From: an uncultured Faecalibacterium sp.
Lineage (GTDB): Bacteria > Bacillota > Clostridia > Oscillospirales > Ruminococcaceae
Direction: 5' to 3'
DNA: 58,742 nucleotides
Assembly: GCA_900540455.1 (NCBI GenBank)
Contig: UQGD01000011.1
Location: 1 to 58,742, forward strand
Shown here: in pieces, positions 16,575 through 23,759 of the stretch
How positions within the stretch are numbered: the first letter of the stretch is position 1
Layout: the number at the start of each line of letters is the position of its first letter
Translations under genes and position numbers: made by a program
Notes under the pieces: model-generated
What the model saw: the letters and a program-made list of their open reading frames with translations, nothing else
What the model was told of the DNA's origin: nothing
The model's database searches: none

Positions 16575-17216
16575 ATGCTGTTATATTACATTTTAGTGCC
16601 CCTGGCTTGGCTGGTCTGGCACTTGGTGTTCCGGATCCAGGTCATTGGCCGGGACAACCTGAAAAAGGTGGCCACGCCGGGGAGCATCATTGCCCCTACC
16701 CATGTGTCTGCCATAGACCCTGTGTTTATCATCATCAGCCGCTTTTGGGGCAAACGGATGATCGTTTTTGGCAAAAAAGAGCTGTTTGAGATCAATCCGC
16801 TGCTGACCTGGTTCTTCCGCTGCATGGGCGGCGTGTGCGTCCGGGGCACCCGGGAGGAACTGGCTGTCATCGACAACACCATTGCAGCCTGCAAGGAAGG
16901 GGATACCCTGCTGATCTTCCCGGAAGGCACCCGGGAGCGGGAGGGCAAGATGCTGCCGCCCAAAAGCGGAATGTTTGTGGTGGCGGCACAGGCCGGCGTG
17001 GATGTGGTGCCCTGCCGCATCTTTTACGATACCCCGAACGGCCGGGCAAAGCTGTTCTGCCGGGTGCGGGTCGTGTACGGCGAGCCGATGCCTGCGGCGC
17101 AGTTTGCAATGCAGGATAAGCGGGATGTCAAGGCCATGCGTGCAGGCAAGAAAGCGCTGACCGAAGCATGGGAGCAGCTGGGGGAGCCGTATGCATTTGC
17201 TCCCAAGGATGCGTAA
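16575..17216 (+). CDS. plsC: 1-acyl-sn-glycerol-3-phosphate acyltransferase
   Basis: A 213-residue membrane-associated acyltransferase that makes phosphatidic acid from lysophosphatidic acid. An N-terminal hydrophobic segment (MLLYYILVPLAWLVWHLVF) is followed by the HX4D block as HVSAIDP (about residues 42-48) and the FPEGTRERE block (about 115-123), with an intermediate VCVRGTR motif. I use ATG 16575; longer in-frame codons lie inside cmk. The ribosome binding site is weak, so translation may be coupled to cmk, whose stop is 16 bp upstream. The stop is 16 bp before ispH-rpsA. Confidence 0.92.
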   Translation: MLLYYILVPLAWLVWHLVFRIQVIGRDNLKKVATPGSIIAPTHVSAIDPVFIIISRFWGKRMIVFGKKELFEINPLLTWFFRCMGGVCVRGTREELAVIDNTIAACKEGDTLLIFPEGTREREGKMLPPKSGMFVVAAQAGVDVVPCRIFYDTPNGRAKLFCRVRVVYGEPMPAAQFAMQDKRDVKAMRAGKKALTEAWEQLGEPYAFAPKDA

Positions 17217-17232
17217 GGGAGGAAAAGAAGCG

Positions 17233-19143
17233 ATGGAGATCCGTTTGGCAAAGACGGCAGGATTCTGTTTTGGCGTTAATCGTGCCGTCCAGCTGGTGGA
17301 CCGGTTGGTAGACGAGGGGGCCAAGGTGGCGACCCTGGGCCCCTTGATCCATAACCCGCAGGCAGTGGAGCGGATGCGCAGCCAGGGTGTGCTGGTAGTG
17401 GATCGGGTAAAGGACGTGCCTTCTGGATACCAAGTGGTGGTGCGCAGCCACGGCGTGCCCCGCAGCATCTACGATGAGATCGAAGCCCGTGGGCTGACCT
17501 GTCAGGATGCGACCTGCCCCTTTGTGAAGAAGATCCAGGACATTGCCGCCAAGGCAGAGGCGGACGGTGCGGTGCTGCTGGTGGCAGGCAATGCCGACCA
17601 TCCGGAGGTGCAGGGCATCGTGGGACACACCCGGGGAGAGGTGTTTGTTTTTGGCGATTTGTCGGCTCTTCAGGCCTGGAAAGGCCCTTCAGACCCCCAA
17701 AAGCCGATTTATGCAGTTGCACAGACCACATTTCAGGTTACAAAATGGCGAGAAAGTTCGGAGTTTCTAAAAAAAGCCTATACAAACGCCCGAATTTTTG
17801 ATACAATATGTAATGCGACGTGGGCGAGGCAACAGGAAGCGGAAGACCTCAGCCAGCAATGCGACATCATTGTTGTCATTGGCGGTCATCATTCTTCCAA
17901 TACCCAAAAGCTGGTACAGGTCGCCGCAGAACACACGCGCGCCGTAACGGTCGAAACAGCGAGCGAACTTCGGCCAGAATGGTTTGCGGATGTAAAAACG
18001 GCGGGCGTCACGGCTGGGGCTTCAACGCCATCGTCTATTATTGAGGAGGTACTTAACAGTATGAGCGAAGAAATCAATGACAGCATGAGCTTTGAGGAGA
18101 TGCTGAATGCATCTGAGGAGAAGCGTGTTCATGCAGGCAGTATTGTGAAAGGAATCGTGACCAGCATCTCTGCCAACGAGATCCAGGTGGATATCGGCGC
18201 AAAGCAGACCGGCTTTGTCAAGCTGAGCGAGCTGACCGATGATTCCTCCGCTAAGGTCGAAGACCTGGTGAAGGTTGGCGATGAGCTGGACCTCATCGTC
18301 GAGAAGGTCATGGATCAGGACGGCGTCATCCAGCTCTCGCGCAAGAAGCTCGCATCGCGCAAGGGCATGGAGGAGATCGCCAAGGCCGCTGAGTCCGGTG
18401 AGGTCGTCGAGGGCGACGTTACCGAGTTCAATAAGGGCGGCGTTGTTGTCAACGTCAAGGGCGTCAAGGTGTTCGTGCCCCGTTCTCAGGCCACGATGCG
18501 CCGCGACGAGGATTATACCGCCCTGGTCGGCCAGCACGTGCAGCTGGTCGTGACCGAGTGCTCCGGCCGCAAGATCGTCGGCAGCATCAACAAGGTCACC
18601 GCTGAGCAGAACAAGGCAAAGCGTGAGGAGTTCTGGGCAAACGTCGAGATCGGCAAGAGCTACACCGGCGTTGTCAAGAGCCTGACCTCTTACGGTGCTT
18701 TTGTGGACATCGGCGGCGTGGATGGCCTGTGCCACATCAGCGAGCTGAGCTGGAACCGCATCAAGCATCCCTCTGAGGTCGTCTCTGTGGGCGACACCAT
18801 CGAGGTGTATGTGAAGGATATCGACACTGAGCACCAGAAGGTGTCCCTGGGCTACAAGAAGGCCGAGGACAATCCCTGGGAGCAGCTGAAGAACAACTAC
18901 CCCATCGGCAGCTCCTTCCACGCTCCGGTGGTGTCCCTGACCAAGTTCGGCGCTTTTGTCCGCATCCTGCCGGGCGTGGACGGTCTGGTCCACATCAGCG
19001 AGATCAGCAACGAGCGCGTGGAGAAGGTCTCCGATGCACTGAAGGTCGGCGATATGGTGGACGTGAAGCTGCTGGATGTTGACTTCGACAAGAAGCGCAT
19101 CAGCCTGTCCATGAAGGCCCTGCTGAAGAACGACGAGGAGTAA
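17233..19143 (+). CDS. ispH-rpsA: IspH (HMBPP reductase) fused to ribosomal protein S1
   Basis: A 636-residue fusion. Residues 1-about 275 are IspH, which makes IPP and DMAPP from HMBPP in the MEP pathway; the three 4Fe-4S cysteines are Cys12 (AGFCFGV), Cys95 (ATCPFVKK) and Cys193 (CNATWARQQ). Residues about 285-620 are four S1 RNA-binding repeats (starts near GSIVKGIV, GEVVEGDV, GKSYTGVV and GSSFHAPV), as in clostridial fusions. The boundary is abrupt: the last third of IspH (17690-18040) is AT-richer, while the S1 part has highly biased codons. AGGAGGT (18044-18050) lies 10 bp before the in-frame ATG 18061, so S1 may also be made alone. Start ATG 17233 has GGGAGG upstream. Confidence 0.93.
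   Translation: MEIRLAKTAGFCFGVNRAVQLVDRLVDEGAKVATLGPLIHNPQAVERMRSQGVLVVDRVKDVPSGYQVVVRSHGVPRSIYDEIEARGLTCQDATCPFVKKIQDIAAKAEADGAVLLVAGNADHPEVQGIVGHTRGEVFVFGDLSALQAWKGPSDPQKPIYAVAQTTFQVTKWRESSEFLKKAYTNARIFDTICNATWARQQEAEDLSQQCDIIVVIGGHHSSNTQKLVQVAAEHTRAVTVETASELRPEWFADVKTAGVTAGASTPSSIIEEVLNSMSEEINDSMSFEEMLNASEEKRVHAGSIVKGIVTSISANEIQVDIGAKQTGFVKLSELTDDSSAKVEDLVKVGDELDLIVEKVMDQDGVIQLSRKKLASRKGMEEIAKAAESGEVVEGDVTEFNKGGVVVNVKGVKVFVPRSQATMRRDEDYTALVGQHVQLVVTECSGRKIVGSINKVTAEQNKAKREEFWANVEIGKSYTGVVKSLTSYGAFVDIGGVDGLCHISELSWNRIKHPSEVVSVGDTIEVYVKDIDTEHQKVSLGYKKAEDNPWEQLKNNYPIGSSFHAPVVSLTKFGAFVRILPGVDGLVHISEISNERVEKVSDALKVGDMVDVKLLDVDFDKKRISLSMKALLKNDEE
17779..17807 (+). promoter_or_regulatory. Possible internal promoter for the S1 part of ispH-rpsA
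   Basis: TATACA (17779-17784), a 17-bp spacer and TACAAT (17802-17807), with an extended TGA just before the -10. It lies inside the AT-rich end of the ispH part, about 255 bp before the internal S1 start. Sequence-only prediction. Confidence 0.35.
18044..18063 (+). promoter_or_regulatory. Internal ribosome binding site and in-frame start for free S1
   Basis: AGGAGGT (18044-18050) with 10-bp spacing to ATG 18061, which is codon 277 of the fusion. Use of it would yield a 360-residue protein with all four S1 repeats (18061-19143). It is stronger than the site at the gene's own start. Confidence 0.55.
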
Positions 19144-19192
19144 TCTCCCCTCGCCGCATACAAACTGAGGCGGTCGCCTGATACAATGCGAT

Positions 19193-19233
19193 CACAGCCC
19201 CGTTGCCGGGAAAACGGCGGCGGGGCTGTTTTG
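19193..19233 (+). terminator. Terminator after ispH-rpsA
   Basis: ACAGCCCCG...CGGGGCTGT stem with an inner GCCG/CGGC helix, followed by TTTTGG. It ends the flavoprotein-cmk-plsC-ispH transcript, though some read-through to the GtrA gene is possible. Confidence 0.75.
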
Positions 19234-19267
19234 GTTTTCTGGTGTCGCCTCAAAAGGGAGAAACGCA

Positions 19268-19810
19268 ATGAGTGCTTGGCTCAAAAAGCACCGGGAGGTG
19301 CTGGCCTACCTGCTGTTCGGCGTGCTGACCACCCTGCTGAACATCCTGCTGTATGCACTGTTCAGCGAGCTGTTTGGGTACAAGGCGGCCAACAGCTGGG
19401 GCAACGTGTTGGATAACATCCTGTGCATCCTGTTTGCCTATGCCACCAACCGGGCCTTTGTGTTTGCAAGCAAGACCCACGGCCGGGATGCCTGGCGGGA
19501 GTTTGGCGCATTTGTCACCTGCCGCCTGGGTACACTGGTGCTGGACGCTGTCATCATGCTGGTAGGGGGCAACCTGTTGGCGGCTCAGGGCGCTGCCCTG
19601 GTGGAGCGGCTGCTGGTGTCCCTGGGGTCATCCTTTGCGGGTGGAGCGGGCGTCTCCATCATCGGCGGAGCGGATGGGCCCACGGCCATCTTTGTCAGCG
19701 GTGCTGGCTTTGAGGACCTGTGGGGGCTGTCGGTCAAGGTGTTCTCGAACCTGGTGGTCATCGTGCTGAACTATGTGCTCAGCAAGTGGATCGTGTTCAA
19801 AAAGAAGTAA
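19268..19810 (+). CDS. GtrA-family membrane protein with a GGADGPT insertion
   Basis: A 180-residue four-helix membrane protein of the GtrA family, whose members assist transfer of polyprenyl-linked sugars across the membrane. Helices are about 11-34, 43-67, 77-100 and 151-176. FGVLTTLLNILLY and FAYATNRAFVF are family hallmarks, and the end NYVLSKWIVFKKK is typical. Between helices 3 and 4 there is an extra segment of about 50 residues holding SIIGGADGPTAIFV (residues 130-143), a motif I know from the beta subunit of Na+-translocating decarboxylases (OadB/GcdB), not from GtrA. GGGAG precedes ATG 19268. Confidence 0.8.
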   Translation: MSAWLKKHREVLAYLLFGVLTTLLNILLYALFSELFGYKAANSWGNVLDNILCILFAYATNRAFVFASKTHGRDAWREFGAFVTCRLGTLVLDAVIMLVGGNLLAAQGAALVERLLVSLGSSFAGGAGVSIIGGADGPTAIFVSGAGFEDLWGLSVKVFSNLVVIVLNYVLSKWIVFKKK

Positions 19811-19860
19811 CTGTGCATCCGCACAGCACTTATACTGCCATTTCAGGAGGTAACGTAGCT

Positions 19861-19998
19861 ATGAGACGTGGTTTGAAAGGCTTTGCATTCCTGGTCTCCG
19901 GCTTGGTGCTGGGGATCATTGGCGCAGCGGTGTCCATCACCGCTATCGCACTGAGCGCCGTAGGCATGGGGAAGGTGCACCGTGCCAACAAGGGCTGA
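19861..19998 (+). CDS. 45-residue small membrane protein
   Basis: A short gene with an excellent ribosome binding site, AGGAGGT (19845-19851), before ATG 19861. The protein starts MRRGLKGF and then has one long hydrophobic stretch (about residues 9-35, Gly/Ala/Ile-rich) and a basic tail ending KVHRANKG. This would place a single helix in the membrane with positive charges at both ends. No family recognised. It sits 50 bp after the GtrA gene and 23 bp before deoC, so it is probably on the same transcript. Small size lowers certainty, but the start signal and clean helix favour a real gene. Confidence 0.6.
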   Translation: MRRGLKGFAFLVSGLVLGIIGAAVSITAIALSAVGMGKVHRANKG

Positions 19999-20021
19999 AA
20001 CGCACCCGGAGGATATGAATT

Positions 20022-20687
20022 ATGACTCGTGAAGAGATTTTGTCCCACGTGGACCACACCCTGCTGAAGCCGGAGGCTACCTGGCCCCAGATCCAGACCC
20101 TGTGCGACGAGGCTGTGGAAAACCACACCGCATCCATCTGCATCAATACCTGCTATGTCAAGCAGGCAGCTCAGTATCTGGCCGGGCGTATCCCGGTATG
20201 CTGTGTGGTGGGCTTCCCTCTGGGCGCCATGGACACTGCCAGCAAGGCTTTTGAGGCAAAAACTGCCATTGAGAACGGCGCTGCTGAGGTTGACATGGTC
20301 ATCAACATCGGACGGCTGAAAAACGGCGAATACGACGCCGTGCGTGAGGATATCCGTGCTGTCAAACAGGCTGTGGGGGACAAGATCCTCAAGGTCATCA
20401 TCGAGACCTGCCTGCTGACCGAGGAGGAAAAGCTGCGCATGTGCGATATCGTCTGTGAGGCAGGTGCGGATTATATCAAGACCAGCACCGGTTTCTCCAC
20501 GGGCGGCGCTACGTTTGAGGATGTAGAGCTGATGGTGAAGGGCGTGCATGGCCGCTGCCTGGTCAAGGCTGCCGGCGGCATCTCCACCGTAGAGGATATG
20601 GAGAAGTTCCTGGCGCTGGGTGCAGACCGTCTGGGCACTTCCCGCGCCATCAAGATCATGAACGGTGAGGCCGCAAAGGGATACTAA
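20022..20687 (+). CDS. deoC: Deoxyribose-phosphate aldolase
   Basis: A 221-residue class I aldolase that splits 2-deoxyribose-5-phosphate to glyceraldehyde-3-phosphate and acetaldehyde in deoxynucleoside salvage. It shows DHTLLKPEATWPQI at the N-terminus, VVGFPLGAM, EVDMVINIGRLKNGEYD, LKVIIETCLLTEEEK (Lys of the catalytic dyad in KVIIE), YIKTSTGFSTGGAT (Schiff-base Lys in IKTSTGF) and VKAAGGI. Full length. CGGAGGAT precedes ATG 20022. No other nucleoside-catabolism gene is adjacent. Codon bias is strong, suggesting high expression. Confidence 0.95.
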   Translation: MTREEILSHVDHTLLKPEATWPQIQTLCDEAVENHTASICINTCYVKQAAQYLAGRIPVCCVVGFPLGAMDTASKAFEAKTAIENGAAEVDMVINIGRLKNGEYDAVREDIRAVKQAVGDKILKVIIETCLLTEEEKLRMCDIVCEAGADYIKTSTGFSTGGATFEDVELMVKGVHGRCLVKAAGGISTVEDMEKFLALGADRLGTSRAIKIMNGEAAKGY

Positions 20688-20742
20688 GCCCCTGGCTGCC
20701 GCACAAGTTCCCTGCTTTTGAAAACAGGTCCTGGGTATTTTG

Positions 20743-20778
20743 GTCGGCCCGTGCGTTTTGCACGGGCCGATCCTTTTT
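20743..20778 (+). terminator. Terminator of deoC
   Basis: TCGGCCCGTGC-GTTTT-GCACGGGCCGA followed by TCCTTTTT. Confidence 0.85.
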
Positions 20779-20857
20779 GCGGAGCAAAAGCCGATGGGCA
20801 AACAGCGGGACATCTCCATCATTTCCGGCAGGGTGTCTAAAAAATTCACGTCGGTTC

Positions 20858-20886
20858 TTGACAAAATGACGGCGGGATGATAAGAT
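20858..20886 (+). promoter_or_regulatory. Promoter of metK
   Basis: TTGACA (20858-20863), a 17-bp spacer and TAAGAT (20881-20886), placed just upstream of the SAM riboswitch. Confidence 0.85.
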
Positions 20887-20911
20887 ATCTGACGAACACA
20901 ACTGAATACCT

Positions 20912-21010
20912 GCTTATCAAGAGCGGCTGAGGGGACAGGCCCTGTGAAGCCCGACAACCTGTGCGCAAGCATAAGGTGCCAAATCCTGCGGGAAACCGAA
21001 AGATAAGAGT
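20912..21010 (+). promoter_or_regulatory. SAM-I (S-box) riboswitch controlling metK
   Basis: The conserved S-box core is present in order: CTTATCAAGAG...GGCTGAGGG, GACAGGCCCTGTGAAGCCC, GGCAACC-like GACAACC, AAGGTGCCAAATCC, and a closing AGATAAGAG that pairs with the first strand (P1). A terminator follows at 21015-21049. Known mechanism: SAM binding stabilises P1 and lets the terminator form, lowering metK expression when SAM is plentiful. The 426-bp gap between deoC and metK is thus terminator, promoter, riboswitch and attenuator. Confidence 0.95.
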
Positions 21011-21014
21011 GCCA

Positions 21015-21049
21015 GCGCTCAGAACTTCGGTTCTGAGCGCTTTTTTCTT
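21015..21049 (+). terminator. Attenuator terminator of the SAM riboswitch
   Basis: GCGCTCAGAAC-TTCG-GTTCTGAGCGC followed by TTTTTT. Confidence 0.92.
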
Positions 21050-21113
21050 AAACTCTTGATGTCAGCGTATGAGGCTGGGCAGAACTACACAATACCAATG
21101 GAGGGTAACTTTT

Positions 21114-22265
21114 ATGGCAAGACATCTCTTTACGTCCGAATCCGTCACCGAGGGGCATCCGGATAAGATCTGCGACCAGATCTCGGATGCGATCCTGGAC
21201 GAGATCCTCACCCACGACCCCGAGGCCCGTGTGGCCTGCGAGACCTGCGCCTCCACTGGCCTGGTCCATATCATGGGCGAGATCACGACCAACTGCTATG
21301 TGGACTTCCAGAAGATCGTCCGTGATGTGGTGGCAGACATCGGCTATACCCGCGCAAAGTACGGCTTTGACGCCGACACCTGCGCTGTTATTTCCAACAT
21401 CGACGGCCAGAGCCCGGATATCGCTCTGGGCACCAACGATTCCGTGGGCGGTGCCGGCGACCAGGGCATGATGTTCGGTTATGCCTGCGACGAGACCCCG
21501 GAGCTGATGCCCATGCCCATCAGCCTGGCACACAAGCTGGCAAAGCGCCTGACCGAGGTGCGCAAGAACGGCGAGATGGATTATCTGCGTCCGGACGGCA
21601 AGAGCCAGGTCACCGTGGAATACGTGGACGGCAAGCCCGTCCGTGTGGACACCGTGGTCATCTCCAGCCAGCACAGCGACACCATCAGCATGGAGCAGCT
21701 GCGGGCCGATGTGATGGAAAAGGTCATCAAGGCGACCATTCCCGCCGAGCTGCTGGATGAGAACACCAAGTACTTCATCAACCCCACCGGCCGTTTTGTG
21801 GTGGGTGGTCCCCAGGGTGACAGCGGTCTGACTGGCCGTAAGATCATCGTGGATACCTACGGCGGCTATGCCCGTCACGGCGGCGGCGCCTTCTCCGGCA
21901 AGGACCCCAGCAAGGTGGACCGCAGCGCTGCTTACGGCACCCGCTGGGTCGCCAAGAACATCGTGGCAGCTGGCCTGGCACGTCAGTGCGAGGTGCAGGT
22001 GGCTTATGCCATCGGCGTCGCGAAGCCGGTCTCCATCATGGTGGATACCTTCGGCACCGGCATCGTTCCGGACGAGAAGATCGAAGCTGCGGTGGAGAAG
22101 GTGTTTGACCTGACCCCTGCCGCTATGATCCGGGATCTGGAGCTGCGCAAGCCCATCTACCGTCAGCTGGCCGCTTATGGCCATATGGGCCGTGAGGACC
22201 TGGGCGTCCGCTGGGAGAACACCGACCGGGCAGAGGCCCTGAAAGCGGCTGTCGCTGCCCTGTAA
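21114..22265 (+). CDS. metK: S-adenosylmethionine synthetase
   Basis: A 383-residue enzyme that forms SAM from methionine and ATP. Motifs include TSESVTEGHPDKICDQISD (His of the active site), GAGDQGMMFGYACDE (ATP-binding GAGDQG), GGPQGDSGLTGRKIIVD and GGGAFSGKDPSKVDRS. I use ATG 21114 with GGAGGGT upstream; an in-frame ATG at 21069 is too close to the terminator. It sits under a SAM-I riboswitch. Together with the homocysteine methyltransferase/MTHFR protein it forms the SAM-making side of the methyl cycle in this window. The two genes are not linked, and only metK has the riboswitch. Confidence 0.97.
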   Translation: MARHLFTSESVTEGHPDKICDQISDAILDEILTHDPEARVACETCASTGLVHIMGEITTNCYVDFQKIVRDVVADIGYTRAKYGFDADTCAVISNIDGQSPDIALGTNDSVGGAGDQGMMFGYACDETPELMPMPISLAHKLAKRLTEVRKNGEMDYLRPDGKSQVTVEYVDGKPVRVDTVVISSQHSDTISMEQLRADVMEKVIKATIPAELLDENTKYFINPTGRFVVGGPQGDSGLTGRKIIVDTYGGYARHGGGAFSGKDPSKVDRSAAYGTRWVAKNIVAAGLARQCEVQVAYAIGVAKPVSIMVDTFGTGIVPDEKIEAAVEKVFDLTPAAMIRDLELRKPIYRQLAAYGHMGREDLGVRWENTDRAEALKAAVAAL

Positions 22266-22279
22266 CTGAATAAAAACCT

Positions 22280-22332
22280 AAAAAAGGCAACATCCCTCTA
22301 TAAAAAAGACAACAGAGGGATGTTGCCTTTTT
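22280..22332 (+). terminator. Terminator of metK
   Basis: AAAAAGGCAACATCCCTCT pairs perfectly with AGAGGGATGTTGCCTTTTT across a 15-nt A-rich loop. A 19-bp stem; it could act on both strands. Confidence 0.92.
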
Positions 22333-22427
22333 GCGTATTTTCGTGCAGAAATACCCTTTTTACAGGAAAAAACCGGCAGAGAAAAGGCAGTCTTTTTGTC
22401 GAAAGCTCACAGACTGGGTGTGGAATT

Positions 22428-22508
22428 TTGACAACACCTGTGCAAGGCGCAGAAAATATGCCAAAAGGGCAAATTGATGGTGTCGGAATCGCTGTTTTGT
22501 GATAAAAT
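22428..22508 (+). promoter_or_regulatory. Promoter region of the PRPP synthetase gene
   Basis: An extended -10, TGATAAAAT (22500-22508), lies about 60 bp before the start codon; its -35 is poor. A second candidate is TTGACA (22428-22433) with GAAAAT 18 bp further on. The 302-bp gap after metK is otherwise only the metK terminator and AT-rich leader. Confidence 0.5.
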
Positions 22509-22567
22509 AAAGAAAGATATACACCTCCATGTTTTTGGGAGAAGAACAAAGAAGGAGTTGCGAAACT

Positions 22568-23710
22568 ATGTCCAATGAAATCACCCCGAAAGCTTTTTTC
22601 CAGCAGCCCAGCGTTGCGGAGCTGCGTCTGCTGGCCTGCCCCGGTGCGGAAGAGCTGACCAATCTGATCGACCGTCATCTGGTGCGCTGGGCCGCTCAGG
22701 CAGGCATCCAGAAGGAGAGCTTTATCATCCCGTGCGAGTGCCCCCGCTTCCAGAGCGGCGACGCCAAGGGCCTGGTGAAGGACTCGGTGCGCGGCGACGA
22801 TATCTTTATCGTGGTCGATCCGGGCAACTACAGCGTGACCTATAAGCTGTTCGACCATGAGAACCACCTGTCTCCGGATGATCACTTTGCCAACCTCAAG
22901 CGCCTGATCCAGGCAGTGGCCGGCAAGGCTCACCGTGTGTCGGTGATCATGCCCAGCCTGTACGGCGGCCGTCAGCATCGCCGTGTGGTGCGCGAGAGCT
23001 TGGACTGCGCTGTGGCACTGCAGGAGCTGCAGACCATGGGCGTGCGCAATATCATCACCTTTGATGCTCATGACCCCCGTGTGCAGAACGCTGTGCCCCT
23101 GCTGAGCTTTGATAACGCTATGCCTACCTATCAGGTGCTCAAGAGCCTGCTGCAGAAGGACCCCGGCATCTCCTTTGATAAGGAGAAGTTCACTGTGGTC
23201 AGCCCGGACGAGGGCGCTATGAGCCGCAATATGTACTTCTCCAGCGTGCTGGGCTGCAACCTGGGCATGTTCTACAAGCGCCGTGACTACACCCGTGTGG
23301 AGAACGGCCGCAACCCCATCGTTGCACATGAGTACCTGGGCGAGTCTGTCCAGAACAAGACCGTGTTCATCGCTGACGACATCATTGCTTCCGGCGAGAG
23401 CATGCTGGAGGTCGCCACCAACCTGAAGGCTCGCGGCGCAGACCGCATCATTGCCAATGCCACCTTCCCGCTGTTCACCAGCGGCCTGGAGAAGTTCGAC
23501 AAGGCTGTGGCAGAGGGCACCCTGACCTATGTGGTGGGCACCAACCTGACCTACCGTATGCCGGAGCTGCTGACCCGTGACTGGTATGTGGATGTGGACG
23601 TGTCCAAGTACGCTGCATACTTTGTGGTGGCTCTGAACCACGATATGTCCGTTTCCAGCATTATCGATCCCATCAAGAAGATCGAGGCTCTGCTGGCAAC
23701 CCGCAACTAA
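22568..23710 (+). CDS. Divergent ribose-phosphate pyrophosphokinase (PRPP synthetase)
   Basis: A 380-residue PRPP synthetase-like protein, longer than the usual 310-320 residues. The PRPP fold is visible: DIFIVVDPGNYSVTYK near the N-terminus, IITFDAHDPRVQNAVP for the catalytic DxHxxQ-type loop, MFYKRRDYTR for the flexible-loop KRR, and VFIADDIIASGESMLEV for the PRPP loop. Two of these differ from the textbook enzyme: the PRPP loop reads DDIIASGES instead of DDIIDTGGT, and the post-DxH helix lacks the QGFF signature. It may be the main PRPP synthetase of this clade or a relative with altered regulation. AAGGAG precedes ATG 22568. Codon bias is strong, like metK. Confidence 0.82.
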   Translation: MSNEITPKAFFQQPSVAELRLLACPGAEELTNLIDRHLVRWAAQAGIQKESFIIPCECPRFQSGDAKGLVKDSVRGDDIFIVVDPGNYSVTYKLFDHENHLSPDDHFANLKRLIQAVAGKAHRVSVIMPSLYGGRQHRRVVRESLDCAVALQELQTMGVRNIITFDAHDPRVQNAVPLLSFDNAMPTYQVLKSLLQKDPGISFDKEKFTVVSPDEGAMSRNMYFSSVLGCNLGMFYKRRDYTRVENGRNPIVAHEYLGESVQNKTVFIADDIIASGESMLEVATNLKARGADRIIANATFPLFTSGLEKFDKAVAEGTLTYVVGTNLTYRMPELLTRDWYVDVDVSKYAAYFVVALNHDMSVSSIIDPIKKIEALLATRN

Positions 23711-23719
23711 AAAAGCATA

Positions 23720-23758
23720 AAAAATGCTGCTGTGCGTGATGCACAGCAGCATTTTTTG
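23720..23758. terminator. Bidirectional terminator between prs-like gene and MATE gene
   Basis: AAAAATGCTGCTGTGC-GTGAT-GCACAGCAGCATTTTTT serves the two convergent genes. Confidence 0.9.
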
Positions 23759-23759
23759 T

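Noticed and set aside
19159..19187. Promoter-like TGATACAAT before the ispH-rpsA terminator
   Set aside because: Its transcript would begin inside the terminator hairpin, and the -35 is poor; probably chance.
22457..22502. 14-codon frame (MPKGQIDGVGIAVL) in the leader before the PRPP synthetase gene
   Set aside because: No ribosome binding site and it overlaps the -10 element.
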